From positions 1-64,000 of the forward strand of contig NZ_CDBL01000039.1 of the NCBI RefSeq assembly GCF_000820005.1: a DNA stretch of 64,000 nt, written 5' to 3'. Made by a program: the position numbers and the translations under genes. The stretch comes from Aeromonas piscicola. Its GTDB lineage: Bacteria > Pseudomonadota > Gammaproteobacteria > Enterobacterales > Aeromonadaceae. Position 1 is the stretch's first letter, and every line of letters begins with the position of its first letter. Shown piece by piece: positions 27,855 to 39,954 of this stretch. A model generated the notes under the pieces. The model was not told the DNA's origin. It made no database searches and was given only the letters and a program-made list of their open reading frames with translations.

Positions 27855-28499
27855 TCAGCTTGCCTGGTAGAGGCCTTGCTGGCGAATGTAATCGGCCACC
27901 GACGGCGGCAGCAGGTAACGGGGATCCTCCCCGGCCGCCAGCAGGGCTCTGAGCCGGGTGGCCGACAGCTCTATGGGTTGGTTGTCCGCCAGCCAGATAT
28001 GGCCGGCAAGGCGCCGGTGCAGCGCTGTGGCATCCGTGGTGTGATGGCGAGCCAGCAGCTCGGCAACCTCCCCCGGGTAGTCAGGTTGCCAGCCCGGCCG
28101 CACGCTCACCACCAGGTGGGCGTGATCGAACAGCTCTTGCCAGCGGTGCCAGCCTGGCAGGCCGAGCAAGGAGTCCATCCCCATCAGAAAGCAGAGCGGG
28201 GTATCGGGCAGCGCCTGACGCAGCTCAATCAGGGTGTCTATGGTCCAGGAGGGCTTGTCCCGTCTCAGCTCCCGCTCATCCACCACGAATCCCGCATTCT
28301 CCGCCGCCGCCAGCTTGACCATGGCGAGGCGCTGCTCGCTCGAGCAGAACGGGTGGGCGCGATGGGGCGGTATATGGTTCGGGATCAGCCGGATTTCGGC
28401 CAGCCCGATGGCATCCCGTGCCTCTATGGCCGGTCGCAGGTGGCCGATATGGATGGGGTCGAAGGTCCCGCCAAGCAAGCCGATGGGGGCCTTCAGCAT
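27855..28499 (-). CDS. nadD: Nicotinate-nucleotide adenylyltransferase NadD
   Basis: A 214-residue enzyme making deamido-NAD from nicotinate mononucleotide and ATP. The nucleotidyltransferase signature [12 protein letters not shown] (residues 10-21) and the C-terminal ISxTxxR-type motif IELSATRLR are present. Its ATG lies seven bases inside the end of holA, so the two are coupled. Confidence 0.96.
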   Translation of the reverse strand: MLKAPIGLLGGTFDPIHIGHLRPAIEARDAIGLAEIRLIPNHIPPHRAHPFCSSEQRLAMVKLAAAENAGFVVDERELRRDKPSWTIDTLIELRQALPDTPLCFLMGMDSLLGLPGWHRWQELFDHAHLVVSVRPGWQPDYPGEVAELLARHHTTDATALHRRLAGHIWLADNQPIELSATRLRALLAAGEDPRYLLPPSVADYIRQQGLYQAS

Positions 28500-29530
28500 G
28501 GGCTGTTCTCCATCGGCAGCGGCAACGGGGTGCCATCGCGAAAACCCAGGGCTATGGTCTGCAACATCAGCCAGGCCTGCTCGGTGTCGAAGCGACGCTG
28601 GGCGTCGTCAAGCCGGGCCATCAGCTGCCACAGCTGCTGCAACTTGGTGAAGGGCAGCCGGGTCAGGGCCTGCTGGATCAGCTGCTGGCGGCTCTGCCAG
28701 ATACGCAGGCGGGAAAAGTGCTCCACCAGCGGCTGGCCGGCTCTGGCCGCCAGGGCCAGCTCGGTGAGCTGCTCCAGCTCGCGGCACAGGGCCCAAGCCA
28801 GCATGCCGGGCTCTGTGCCTTCGGCACGCAGGGCCAGCAGGATGCGCTGGGCCCGGTTCACCTTGCCCTCCAGCAGGGTATCGATGAGCTGGAACGGCGT
28901 GAAATGGGCGTGGCGTATGATGGTCTCTTGCAGATAGGCGACGCTGATCGGCTGGGGCGGTGCCAGCAGGGTCAGCTTCTCAATCTCTTGGCTGGCGGCC
29001 AGCAGGTTGCCCTCGTAGGAGTGGCACATGAAGTTGATGGCATCCGGCAGCGCCTTGAGGCCGAAACGCTGGAAGCGGGCGCTCATCCAGCGTGGAAAGA
29101 AGCGGGGCTCGGGGTGATTGACCGGCACATAGGTGCCGTTCTGGCTGAGCTTGTCGAACCAGGCTGCTTTCATCTGGGTCTGGTTGAGGCGACCACCGCT
29201 AAGCACCAGCAGCAGATCCGGATGCAGTTGCTTGCCAATTTCCGTGATGCGGGCGGCCAGATCCTTGTCGACCTTGGCCGGCAGCTCCAGCTCTATGATC
29301 TGGCGGGCGGAGAAGAGGCTCATGGCCTGGCAGGCGTCATAAACCAGATTCCAGTCCAGTCCCTGCTCCACCACGAAAGTATGGCGCTCATCGAACCCCT
29401 GCTTGCGGGCGGCTTGACGGATGGCGTCGATGGCCTCCAGCTTGAGCAGAGGCTCGTCACCAAAAACGAGATAGCAGGGCTTGAGCCCTGTCTTGAGATG
29501 ATCCGCAAACTGCTCGGGATAGATCCGCAT
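28493..29530 (-). CDS. holA: DNA polymerase III subunit delta
   Basis: A 345-residue clamp-loader subunit that opens the beta clamp. The N-terminal MRIYPEQFADHL..KPCYLVFGDEPLLKLEAIDAIR contains the clamp-binding region, followed by the AAA+ lid and C-terminal collar domains. Length fits E. coli HolA (343). Two extra partial copies of its first ~31 codons precede it in tandem, each fused to an lptE-like tail; the copy at 29530 is the only one open over the full length. Translation start overlaps the stop of the preceding mini-ORF (TGATG). Confidence 0.95.
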   Translation of the reverse strand: MRIYPEQFADHLKTGLKPCYLVFGDEPLLKLEAIDAIRQAARKQGFDERHTFVVEQGLDWNLVYDACQAMSLFSARQIIELELPAKVDKDLAARITEIGKQLHPDLLLVLSGGRLNQTQMKAAWFDKLSQNGTYVPVNHPEPRFFPRWMSARFQRFGLKALPDAINFMCHSYEGNLLAASQEIEKLTLLAPPQPISVAYLQETIIRHAHFTPFQLIDTLLEGKVNRAQRILLALRAEGTEPGMLAWALCRELEQLTELALAARAGQPLVEHFSRLRIWQSRQQLIQQALTRLPFTKLQQLWQLMARLDDAQRRFDTEQAWLMLQTIALGFRDGTPLPLPMENSPC

Positions 29531-29676
29531 CAGAACTTGACCTGGTTGAGTCGGTGGGCCGCAAGGTCGATGGCCTGCTCTTTCAGCTGGAGCAGAGGCT
29601 CGTCACCAAAAACGAGATAGCAGGGCTTGAGCCCTGTCTTGAGATGATCCGCAAACTGCTCGAGATAGATCCGCAT
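29530..29676 (-). CDS. 48-codon chimeric mini-ORF 2 (holA start fused to lptE-like end)
   Basis: Reads MRIYLEQFADHLKTGLKPC... and ends LAAHRLNQVKF-stop; its stop overlaps the holA ATG. It keeps the lptE-to-holA translational coupling although it carries neither function. It is most likely a by-product of tandem duplication and not a selected protein. Confidence 0.4.
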   Translation of the reverse strand: MRIYLEQFADHLKTGLKPCYLVFGDEPLLQLKEQAIDLAAHRLNQVKF

Positions 29677-29822
29677 CAGAACTTGACCTGGTTGAGTCGG
29701 TGGGCCGCCAGGTCGATGGCTTGCTCTTTCAGCTTGAGCAGAGGCTCGTCACCAAAAACGAGATAGCAGGGCTTGAGCCCTGCCTTGAGGTGATCCGCAG
29801 ACTGCTCGGGGTAGATCCGCAT
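29676..29822 (-). CDS. 48-codon chimeric mini-ORF 1 (holA start fused to lptE-like end)
   Basis: Reads MRIYPEQSADHLKAGLKPC... and ends LAAHRLNQVKF-stop. Its ATG overlaps the lptE stop and its stop overlaps the ATG of mini-ORF 2. It differs from mini-ORF 2 at a few codons, so the array is not a very recent or assembly-made perfect copy. Confidence 0.4.
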   Translation of the reverse strand: MRIYPEQSADHLKAGLKPCYLVFGDEPLLKLKEQAIDLAAHRLNQVKF

Positions 29823-30304
29823 CAGAACTTGACCTGGCTCAGCTGGCGGATGACCAGGCTGGCGGCCTGCTCCTGCATCTCCTTGCCAAGCTGCTCCTGC
29901 TCGCGGGAGGAGGCCAGCGCTGCATCCGGCTTGTTCAGGAAGCTGCGGTTGAAGGTGATGGGGAAGACCTGGGTCGGTTTGCCCGGCATGGAGACTGTGA
30001 ACTGGGTGTTGTAGCCCAGCACGTACTCACGGGCCTGGCCAATGGAGTCGACCGAGGCAACCTGACTGGTGCTGCCGACGCCGGACAGGGTCAGCACAGG
30101 TATGCCCTCCTTGTCGGCGAGCTTGACGCCAGCCGCCTTGAGGCGGGTGGTGACCAGTCGGTAGAAGTCGCTCTTGTTGTCACCGACCACCTTCATGGTC
30201 ATCAACTCGGGCGGGATTGCCGTGCCTCGCATCTGAAAACCGCAAGCCTGCAGCAGCAGGCCCATCAGCACGATGGCCATCCAGCGAATGAGGGGGGTGC
30301 CCAT
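29822..30304 (-). CDS. lptE: LPS assembly lipoprotein LptE
   Basis: A 160-residue outer-membrane lipoprotein that plugs the LptD barrel and delivers lipopolysaccharide to the surface. The signal peptide ends in lipobox LLLQAC, followed by GFQMRGTAIPPELMTM, the typical LptE opening. The ATG at 30304 has AGAGGA six bases upstream; longer in-frame starts are rejected. It sits between leuS and holA as in E. coli. Its 3' end is the source or partner of the tandem array that follows. Confidence 0.94.
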   Translation of the reverse strand: MGTPLIRWMAIVLMGLLLQACGFQMRGTAIPPELMTMKVVGDNKSDFYRLVTTRLKAAGVKLADKEGIPVLTLSGVGSTSQVASVDSIGQAREYVLGYNTQFTVSMPGKPTQVFPITFNRSFLNKPDAALASSREQEQLGKEMQEQAASLVIRQLSQVKF

Positions 30305-30463
30305 ATGAAATCCTCTTTGCATGAAGTGAAGCGCGGCGGGCGCAGGGCCCGCCGTCATCCTCGTTGGCAACGATCAGCGGATCTCTTCCCGGTTTCCCCT
30401 TTGCACGGGGAGGCGCAACAGGCGCTCTCCCTCGGCAGGGGGCGGACGAGGTCCTCGCTACCA

Positions 30464-33136
<2,673 letters not shown>

Positions 33137-33185
33137 TCAGGCCTTATGCCGGGCATGATCAGGGTTCAGTAGAGGAGTAACGACC

Positions 33186-33668
33186 ATGGACAAACGTCAA
33201 AAAGGGTACGAAGCCTTCATTGCAGAGCTGCAAAAGCAGTGGCAAGAGACTGAAGAGTTCCAGGGGGAGCGCCTCAACCGGATGATCGCCAAGGTGCAGG
33301 CCTATCTGGAGGCGGCCGGCGACCTGACCCAGGATGAGCTGGCGCTGATCGCCGAGTACGTGAAGCGGGATCTGGGCAACTATGACGAGGGGCGCGCCGA
33401 GGTGGAGGAGTCCGCCTTCATGCTGGCGCTCAAAGACACCGCCTGGTCCTGGCTGGCGGACGTGACCGACCGTGCCCAGGTGGAGTGGCGCGAGCTGGCG
33501 GAGGAGCTGGAGCACAAGGGCGTCTACGAGGCGGGTGACTGGGCGGGTCTCGGCGTCATGGTGTGCGAGCAGTGCGGCTGGCGCCATACTGTGCTGCACC
33601 CGCAACCGCTCGATACCTGCCCCGAGTGCGGCGGCCACGAGTATCACCGCGAGCCGCTTTCGCCCTGA
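33186..33668 (+). CDS. ybeL: Zinc-ribbon protein YbeL (DUF1451)
   Basis: A 160-residue protein: a helical N-terminal region of about 110 residues and a C-terminal zinc ribbon CEQCGWRHTV...CPECGGHEYHR. The position beside leuS and the length match E. coli YbeL. Function is not known. GAGGAGTAACGACC precedes the ATG. It is divergent from leuS. Confidence 0.92.
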   Translation: MDKRQKGYEAFIAELQKQWQETEEFQGERLNRMIAKVQAYLEAAGDLTQDELALIAEYVKRDLGNYDEGRAEVEESAFMLALKDTAWSWLADVTDRAQVEWRELAEELEHKGVYEAGDWAGLGVMVCEQCGWRHTVLHPQPLDTCPECGGHEYHREPLSP

Positions 33669-33689
33669 TCCCGTCAGACAACCAGATGA

Positions 33690-33717
33690 AAAGAGGCGCC
33701 CAGGGGGCGCCTCTTTC
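33690..33717. terminator. Bidirectional terminator between ybeL and lnt
   Basis: AAAGAGGCGCC, loop CAGGG, GGCGCCTCTTT, between convergent genes. Confidence 0.88.
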
Positions 33718-33744
33718 TATTCAGCGACGAATCGGACTACCGGT

Positions 33745-35280
33745 TCAGAGTTCGCGGGCCCAGGGGTGGGCACGGGGGCGCAGCGCCAGCGCCAGACCGA
33801 GCAGCAGGACGGTCAGCCCGTACAGCGGCCAGCTGCCAAAGCGCAGGTAGGGGGTCGAACCGTGAGCGGGACGCACCTCGGCTCTCAGCACCCCGGCCTC
33901 GAACTGCGGGAGCTGGGCTATGATGCTGCCGTCGATTTCGGTGACGATTGTGATGCCGGTGTTGGTGTCGCGCAGCAGCGGGCGAGCCAGCTCCAGCGCG
34001 CGCATGCGGGCTATCTCCATGTGCTGCCAGGGACCTATGCTGGTGCCGAACCAGGCATCGTTGGAGACGGTCAGCAGGAAGTCGGTATCCGGCTGCACGT
34101 TGCGGCGCACTTCGTCCGGGAAGATGATCTCGTAGCAGATGGCGGCGGCGAACTTGAGCCCCTTGGCGATCAGGTTCGGTTGCTGCTCATTCCCGCGGCT
34201 GAAGGAGGACATGGGCAGGTTGAAGAAGGGCGCTATGGGGCGCAGCAGATCTTCAAACGGCACGAACTCGCCGATGGGCAGCAGGTGGGACTTGTAGTAG
34301 CGGTTCGGGTGCTCGTAGTGATACGACTCCTTGCCGTCCGCATCCTGTACTCCCATGCCCAGCACGGTATTGAAGAAGCGCTGCTGCTCGAAATCGTAAT
34401 GAATGATGCCCGCCAGCAAGCCGGTGTCGTTCACCTTCATTGCCTTGTCCAGGCTCTCCAGGTAGTTGCCCATCTCCTTCTCGATGGCCGGGATCGCCGA
34501 TTCCGGCCAGATGATGATGTCGGCATCCTGGTTCTCGCGGCTGAGATCCTGATACTTGCGCACCGTCGGCACCAGCGCCTCGGGATCCCATTTGAGAGAC
34601 TGCTCTATGTTGCCCTGCACCAGGGCGACCTTGACCGGCTCGCCTCGGGTCACCCAGTTGAGCTGCATCAGCCCCTGAGCGGCACCGATCAGCGCGACGG
34701 GCAGCAGCAGCCAGACCGGCTTGCGGCTCTGCCACACCAGCCAGAGGGCTGAGGCCGACAGCAGCAGCGCCAGCGTGATGCCCTGCACGCCGAGGATAGG
34801 GGCCAGGCCCTTGAGCGGCCCGTCGATCTGGCTGTAACCAAACCAGAGCCAAGGGAAGCCTGTCATCACCCAGCCGCGCAGCCAGTCGGCCACCAGCCAG
34901 ATCGCCGGGAAGGCGAGCAGCCAGCGGCTCCAGTGGCGACCGCTGAAGAAGCGGGCGAATGCCCAGCAGGCCAGGGTTGGATAAAGTGCCAGATAGGCCG
35001 ACAGCCCGGCCAGCAGCACGAAGGCCACCGGCAGCGGTATGCCGCCAAACATGGTCATGCTGACGTGGATCCACCAGAGCCCCGGCAGAAACAGACCCAT
35101 GGCATAGCCAAAGCCGCGCCAGGCCGCCTGCCTGGGGTTGGCCTTGTCCAGCAGGGCATAGAGGCCGAGCAGGGACGGGATCACCAGCGGCCAGTAGTTG
35201 AAGGGGGAGAAGGCCAGCACGGCGAGCGCGCCGGATGCCATGGCACAGAGGCTTGTCAGGAGTTTCGATTTCACGGGCAA
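33745..35280 (-). CDS. lnt: Apolipoprotein N-acyltransferase Lnt
   Basis: A 511-residue inner-membrane enzyme that adds the third acyl chain to lipoproteins. About six to eight membrane segments occupy residues 1-205, then a periplasmic nitrilase-like domain with Glu in HLLPIGEFVPFE, Lys downstream and Cys in FAAAICYEIIFPDE, then a final membrane helix. Start is TTG at 35280 or GTG at 35274; neither has a strong ribosome-binding site. Upstream lies corC, as in E. coli. Confidence 0.94.
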   Translation of the reverse strand: MPVKSKLLTSLCAMASGALAVLAFSPFNYWPLVIPSLLGLYALLDKANPRQAAWRGFGYAMGLFLPGLWWIHVSMTMFGGIPLPVAFVLLAGLSAYLALYPTLACWAFARFFSGRHWSRWLLAFPAIWLVADWLRGWVMTGFPWLWFGYSQIDGPLKGLAPILGVQGITLALLLSASALWLVWQSRKPVWLLLPVALIGAAQGLMQLNWVTRGEPVKVALVQGNIEQSLKWDPEALVPTVRKYQDLSRENQDADIIIWPESAIPAIEKEMGNYLESLDKAMKVNDTGLLAGIIHYDFEQQRFFNTVLGMGVQDADGKESYHYEHPNRYYKSHLLPIGEFVPFEDLLRPIAPFFNLPMSSFSRGNEQQPNLIAKGLKFAAAICYEIIFPDEVRRNVQPDTDFLLTVSNDAWFGTSIGPWQHMEIARMRALELARPLLRDTNTGITIVTEIDGSIIAQLPQFEAGVLRAEVRPAHGSTPYLRFGSWPLYGLTVLLLGLALALRPRAHPWAREL

Positions 35281-35526
35281 TAGAGGCTCGGATTGGACTG
35301 CAACAGGTTGATTGGCCGGTATCTTAACCTGTAAATGCGGTCAACGGCGAGCCTCCCGGCTGTGGCGGGCACAACCGGGCTGGGATCGGGAAATAAAGGG
35401 CGGTCTGCCGGGCATGGGATGACGTGTGGGGTCAAAGGATTGGTTACCTTGCCCCGTGGCCAAATGGCAAGCGCCCCGACGAGCGGGGCGCTGATGCTTC
35501 ACGGCTGGCTGAGGGCCGCGCTGAAT

Positions 35527-36411
35527 TTACAGGGCTTCAGACTGGGCCGCGACATGGTTGTCGGGGATCTTCACCTGCAGCTGTTGCAGGCGGCGCCGGT
35601 CGGCGTGCATCACCTTGAACAGGTAGCCGTCCAGCTCTATCTCCTCACCCTTTTTCGGCAGGTGGCTGAAGGCGTGCATCACCAGACCGCCCACGGTATC
35701 CACCTCTTCATCGCTGAACTGGGTGCCGAAGAAGTCGTTGAAATCCTCGATCTCGGTGAGCGCGCTGACCGAGAAGACCCGTTTGCTGATGCGGCGGATC
35801 TCGTCCGGCTCATCTTCGATGTCGTCAAACTCGTCGTCGATCTCGCCGACGATGAGCTCCAGTATGTCTTCGATGGTCACCAGACCTGAGACGCCACCAA
35901 ACTCGTCCACCACGATGGCCATGTGGTAGCGCTCTTCACGAAACTCCTTGAGCAGACGGTCGACCCGCTTGCTTTCGGGCACGATCACCGTAGGGCGCAA
36001 GATTTTCTCGAGCTGCAGCGGCTCGCTGGCATGGTGGCCGCCGAAACCGAACGGCAGCAGATCCTTGGCGAGCAAGATGCCCTCCACATGATCCTTGTCT
36101 TCGTTGATCACCGGAAAGCGGGAGTGACCGGATTCGATGATCACGGGCAAGATGTCGTCCACCGGCTGGGACTTCTCTATGGTGACCATCTGGGAGCGGG
36201 GGATCATGATGTCGCGAACGCGCAGCTCGGCAATTTCGAGCACGCCTTCAATCATGTCCTTGGTGTCCTGATCGATAAGATCGCGCTCCTCGGCATCGGC
36301 TATCACATCCACCAAATCGTTGCGGTCTTTTGGCTCGCCCTGGAAGAGTTGGCTGAGTTTGTCGAGCCAGGTTTTCTTCGGCGAGCCGGTACTAGGGTGA
36401 TCGTCGGTCAT
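35527..36411 (-). CDS. corC: Transporter-associated CBS-domain protein CorC (YbeX)
   Basis: A 294-residue cytoplasmic protein with two CBS domains (about residues 65-190, including VRDIMIPRSQMVTIEK and VDEFGGVSGLVTIEDILELIVGEI) and a C-terminal CorC/HlyC domain. It is linked to magnesium and cobalt efflux and to lnt function. The adjoining gap to lnt (35281-35526) contains a hairpin GCGCCCC/GGGGCGC near 35472-35492 but no gene. Confidence 0.93.
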   Translation of the reverse strand: MTDDHPSTGSPKKTWLDKLSQLFQGEPKDRNDLVDVIADAEERDLIDQDTKDMIEGVLEIAELRVRDIMIPRSQMVTIEKSQPVDDILPVIIESGHSRFPVINEDKDHVEGILLAKDLLPFGFGGHHASEPLQLEKILRPTVIVPESKRVDRLLKEFREERYHMAIVVDEFGGVSGLVTIEDILELIVGEIDDEFDDIEDEPDEIRRISKRVFSVSALTEIEDFNDFFGTQFSDEEVDTVGGLVMHAFSHLPKKGEEIELDGYLFKVMHADRRRLQQLQVKIPDNHVAAQSEAL

Positions 36412-36514
36412 TTTTTCTCTTGGTTACTCGCTTGAACACATTTGGAATTGTCTTGGTGATATAAGGATGACCATCGGCTGTTTCAAGACGATGACTCTCC
36501 CGTCCTTTACGCTT

Positions 36515-36602
36515 TTACTCTTCGTCGTTCAGATAAGGGTCGGCAAAACCGAGTTCCTGCATGATGTCGCGATCCAGGCGTGGCACCATCTCTTCGGCTT
36601 TG
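36515..36602 (-). pseudogene. Diverged duplicate of the ybeY 3' end
   Basis: Between ybeY and corC a second C-terminus is encoded: [31 protein letters not shown], against [32 protein letters not shown] in ybeY. The copy has its own TAA (36515-36517) and no start, and lies directly after the intact gene. The arrangement is the same as at fldB. Confidence 0.87.
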
Positions 36603-36611
36603 TTCTCCTGT

Positions 36612-37082
36612 CTACTCTGCTACTTCATCGTCCTGGTAAGGATCGGCAAAACCGAGCTCCTGCATGATGTCGCGTTCGAGCTGCTCCATCTCTTCGGCTT
36701 CCTCATCCTCGATATGGTCATAACCTAGCAGATGCAGACTGCCGTGCACAACCATGTGGGCCCAGTGGGCCTCCAGCGGTTTGTTCTGCTCGACGGCCTC
36801 CTGTTCCACCACCTGGCGGCAGATGACGAGATCACCGAGCAGCGGCAGTTCCATGCCGGGTGGCGCCTCGAACGGGAAGGAGAGCACGTTGGTGGGCTTG
36901 TCCTTGCCGCGATAGGTGAGGTTGAGCTCGCGGCTCTCCGCCTCGTCGACGATGCGCACCGTCACTTCGGCCTCGGTCTGGAAACCGAGTATGGTGCCGT
37001 CAAGCCAGCCTTGCAGCTTGGCTTCGCTCGGCAGATCTTCCGCCTGAGCGCAGGCCAGTTGCAGATCCAGGGTCACACTCAT
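36612..37082 (-). CDS. ybeY: Endoribonuclease YbeY (rRNA maturation factor)
   Basis: A 156-residue zinc endonuclease in 16S rRNA 3' maturation and ribosome quality control. The metal motif [11 protein letters not shown] gives three histidines. Length matches E. coli (155). Its ATG overlaps the stop of ybeZ (ATGA), so both are coupled. The last ten codons differ from the duplicate downstream, suggesting that one of the two ends came from another allele. Confidence 0.95.
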   Translation of the reverse strand: MSVTLDLQLACAQAEDLPSEAKLQGWLDGTILGFQTEAEVTVRIVDEAESRELNLTYRGKDKPTNVLSFPFEAPPGMELPLLGDLVICRQVVEQEAVEQNKPLEAHWAHMVVHGSLHLLGYDHIEDEEAEEMEQLERDIMQELGFADPYQDDEVAE

Positions 37083-38119
37083 TGGGCACTCTCTTTATTG
37101 GCTTTGGCAGGGATGGACTCGGCCTGTTTGGCATCGAACGCCTCGTAGGCCTGCACGATACGGGCCACCACCGGATGGCGTACCACGTCTTTGGATTCAA
37201 AGAAGTTGAACGACAGGCCGTCGACCCCTTGCAGCACTTCCAGCGCGTGGCGCAGGCCGGACTTGGTGCTGCGCGGCAGATCCACCTGGGTGATGTCACC
37301 GGTGACCACTGCCTTGGAGTTGAAGCCGATGCGGGTCAGGAACATCTTCATCTGTTCCGTGGTGGTGTTCTGGGCCTCATCCAGGATGATGAAGGCGTCA
37401 TTGAGGGTGCGGCCGCGCATGTAGGCGAGCGGCGCTACCTCGATGATGTTGCGCTCCATCAGCTTCTCGACCCGCTCAAAGCCCAGCATCTCGAACAGGG
37501 CGTCGTAGAGCGGGCGCAGATAAGGATCGACCTTCTGGGAGAGATCGCCGGGCAGAAAACCCAGCTTCTCGCCCGCTTCCACCGCCGGGCGGGTCAGCAG
37601 TATGCGGCGTATCTCCTGACGTTCCAGCGCATCCACGGCGGCGGCCACCGCCAGATAGGTCTTGCCGGTACCGGCCGGGCCAATGCCGAAGCTGATGTCG
37701 TGCTGGACTATGTTGGCGATGTACTGCGCCTGATTGGGGCTGCGCGGCTTGATGAGACCGCGCTTGGTCTTGACCGTCACCTCCTTGCCATAAGGTATGC
37801 CGGCGGCCGGTTCGTCATCCTGCTCCAGCACCCGCGACTCCTGAATGGCCAGGTGCACCATGTCGGGCACTATGTCGGTCACCTTGCCGCCCTTGAGGGG
37901 CTGGGTTTCCACATAGAGGTGCTTGAGGATGACGGCTGCGGCATCCAGCTGGGCCTGTTTGCCAACCAGCTGGAAGTGACTGTCACGGTAGCTGATCTCG
38001 ATGCCGAGGCGGCGTTCCAGCTGCTTGATGTTGTCATCGAAGGGACCGCACAGGCTGGCGAGGCGCCGATTGTCGGCGGGCTCCAGATGCAGATTCAGGG
38101 TCGAGATGTGTCGGCTCAA
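37079..38119 (-). CDS. ybeZ: PhoH-family ATPase YbeZ
   Basis: A 346-residue P-loop ATPase related to the PhoH helicase/nuclease group, which works with YbeY. The Walker A is [15 protein letters not shown], Walker B is [11 protein letters not shown], and the sensor loop is [12 protein letters not shown]. Start is TTG at 38119, preceded by GAGGATAT. An N-terminal KH-like region (about 30-90) precedes the ATPase. It lies between miaB and ybeY as usual. Confidence 0.94.
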   Translation of the reverse strand: MSRHISTLNLHLEPADNRRLASLCGPFDDNIKQLERRLGIEISYRDSHFQLVGKQAQLDAAAVILKHLYVETQPLKGGKVTDIVPDMVHLAIQESRVLEQDDEPAAGIPYGKEVTVKTKRGLIKPRSPNQAQYIANIVQHDISFGIGPAGTGKTYLAVAAAVDALERQEIRRILLTRPAVEAGEKLGFLPGDLSQKVDPYLRPLYDALFEMLGFERVEKLMERNIIEVAPLAYMRGRTLNDAFIILDEAQNTTTEQMKMFLTRIGFNSKAVVTGDITQVDLPRSTKSGLRHALEVLQGVDGLSFNFFESKDVVRHPVVARIVQAYEAFDAKQAESIPAKANKESAQ

Positions 38120-38175
38120 AATATCCTCGTCTTGGCGCAGTGCCCATCAGGCCAGGCCAGATGGGCACGAAGAGA

Positions 38176-38322
38176 TTAGTGGGGAGTGAAGGCGGCAACG
38201 CCCAGTGCGTCCGGCACGTTATCCGGGCGGGCGGATTTAACCAGGATCTCGCTTGGGGTGGGGGTAAACGCGGCAACGCCCAGCTCGTCCGGTATATTAT
38301 CCGGGCGGCGGGCCAGGATCTC
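38176..38322 (-). repeat. In-frame tandem duplication of the miaB 3' end
   Basis: Two near-copies of a 72-75 bp unit: 38251-38322 encodes [20 protein letters not shown] plus PTPS, and 38176-38250 encodes [22 protein letters not shown] plus PH and the stop. About 80% of bases agree. The first copy reads through into the second without a stop, so MiaB is longer than usual by about 25 residues. Confidence 0.9.
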
Positions 38323-39687
38323 GCGCGGCGCCGTGGCGATGCGCAGATTCATCTCATCCTCGCCGCGGATAAAACGACCGCGCAGGGAGTTGGGACGCAC
38401 CTCGGTGATCTCCACGTCGGCAAAGCCGCCGATCAGGGTGTGCTGCCCCTCGAAGTTGACCACCCGGTTGTTCTCAGTGCGGCCACACAGCTGCATGGGG
38501 TCGAGCCGGGAGGGCCCTTCCACCAGGATGCGCTGGGTGGAGCCCAGCATGGCGCGGCCAATCTGCATCGACTGGTTGTTGATGACATGCTGCAGGCGGG
38601 CCAGCCGGGCCTTTTTCACTTCCATGTCGACGTCGTCGGGCATGTCAGCGGCCGGCGTGCCGGGGCGCGGGCTGTAGATGAAGCTGAAGCTCATGTCGAA
38701 GTTGATCTCTTCGATCAGCTTCATGGTGGCCTCGAAATCCTCGTCCGTCTCGTTCGGGAAGCCGACGATGAAGTCGGAACTGATGGTGATGTCGGGACGG
38801 GCGGCGCGCAGGCGACGGATCTTGGACTTGTACTCCAGCACGGTATGCGGGCGCTTCATCATGGTCAGGATGCGATCCGAACCGCTCTGCACCGGCAGGT
38901 GCAGGAAGCTGACCACTTCCGGCGTGTCCTTGTAGACCTCTATGATGTCGTCGGTGAACTCGATCGGGTGGCTGGTGGTGTAGCGAATGCGGTCTATGCC
39001 ATCGATGGCGGCCACCAGTCGCAGCAGCTCGGCGAAGGAGCAGATGCTGCCATCAAAGGTCGGGCCCCGGTAGGCGTTGACGTTCTGGCCCAGCAGGTTC
39101 ACCTCGCGCACGCCCTGTTCGGCGAGCTGGGCGATTTCGTAGAGCACGTCGTCCATCGGCCGGCTCACCTCCTCGCCACGGGTGTAGGGCACCACGCAGA
39201 AGGAGCAGTATTTGGAGCAGCCTTCCATGATGGAGACGAACGCGGTGGCGCCTTCGGCACGGGGTTCCGGCATGCTGTCGAACTTTTCGATCTCGGGGAA
39301 GGCGATGTCCACCTGGGCACCCCGGCCCTCCTGCACCTGCTTGATCATGGCGGGCAGGCGATGCAGGGTCTGTGGACCGAACACGATATCCACATAGGGG
39401 GCGCGAGTGCGAATGTTGTCCCCCTCCTGGGAGGCGACACAGCCACCCACGCCGATCACCAGACCGGGCTTGTTGGCCTTGAGTTTTTTCCAGCGTCCCA
39501 GCTGGTGGAACACCTTCTCCTGTGCTTTTTCGCGGATGGAGCAGGTATTGAGCAGCAAGACATCTGCCTCTTCGGGCTCCTCGGTCAGTTCATAGCCATT
39601 GCTGGCATCCAACAGGTCGGCCATCTTGGACGAGTCGTACTCGTTCATCTGGCAACCCCAGGTTTTAATGTGAAGTTTCTTGCTCAT
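38176..39687 (-). CDS. miaB: tRNA-2-methylthio-N6-dimethylallyladenosine synthase MiaB, with duplicated C-terminus
   Basis: A 503-residue radical-SAM methylthiotransferase acting on i6A37 of tRNA. The N-terminal cluster cysteines ([30 protein letters not shown]), the radical-SAM motif [12 protein letters not shown] and a TRAM domain near the C-terminus (LVEGPSR...[10 protein letters not shown]) are all present. E. coli MiaB has 474 residues; the excess is explained by a duplicated C-terminal stretch. That tail lies after the TRAM domain and probably leaves activity intact. It is divergent from ubiF. Confidence 0.95.
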   Translation of the reverse strand: MSKKLHIKTWGCQMNEYDSSKMADLLDASNGYELTEEPEEADVLLLNTCSIREKAQEKVFHQLGRWKKLKANKPGLVIGVGGCVASQEGDNIRTRAPYVDIVFGPQTLHRLPAMIKQVQEGRGAQVDIAFPEIEKFDSMPEPRAEGATAFVSIMEGCSKYCSFCVVPYTRGEEVSRPMDDVLYEIAQLAEQGVREVNLLGQNVNAYRGPTFDGSICSFAELLRLVAAIDGIDRIRYTTSHPIEFTDDIIEVYKDTPEVVSFLHLPVQSGSDRILTMMKRPHTVLEYKSKIRRLRAARPDITISSDFIVGFPNETDEDFEATMKLIEEINFDMSFSFIYSPRPGTPAADMPDDVDMEVKKARLARLQHVINNQSMQIGRAMLGSTQRILVEGPSRLDPMQLCGRTENNRVVNFEGQHTLIGGFADVEITEVRPNSLRGRFIRGEDEMNLRIATAPREILARRPDNIPDELGVAAFTPTPSEILVKSARPDNVPDALGVAAFTPH

Positions 39688-39954
39688 TGCTTCTCTTGAC
39701 TTGTGTTGAAATCGGCATGGTCAAAGGACCGGGCATTTTACTCCGCAATCTGGATACTGCCTAGCTAATATCCAGCCCGTCATGGGTCTCCCTTCCTTCC
39801 GGACAGCCGGTATTTGTTCGGGCTTTCTCCTTGATTTGGCGCGGCAATTCGCAATTTGTCTCACTGTTTCTGCCGGTCCCTTGCGGTATCATGTCCCCAT
39901 TCGGTTTTACCCCGCCTACCCTTGTCCGGGGCATCCCCTTTCAGGAATCAAGTT

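Larger units (their letters stand above)
29438..29878 (-). repeat. 146-bp tandem triplication across the lptE/holA junction
   Basis: Three ATG starts of identical context (GTCAAGTTCTGATGCGGATCTA) lie at 29530, 29676 and 29822, exactly 146 bp apart. Each unit is about 93 bp of holA 5' coding sequence plus about 53 bp resembling the 3' end of lptE and ending in QVKF-stop. The outer members of the array are the true holA start and the true lptE end. The two inner lptE-like tails (AIDLAAHRLNQVKF) match each other almost perfectly but differ from the real lptE tail (ASLVIRQLSQVKF). Confidence 0.93.

Noticed and set aside
29438-29878. 146-bp repeats considered as CRISPR or mobile element
   Set aside because: The units are coding DNA of lptE and holA with no spacers, no terminal inverted repeats and no target duplication.
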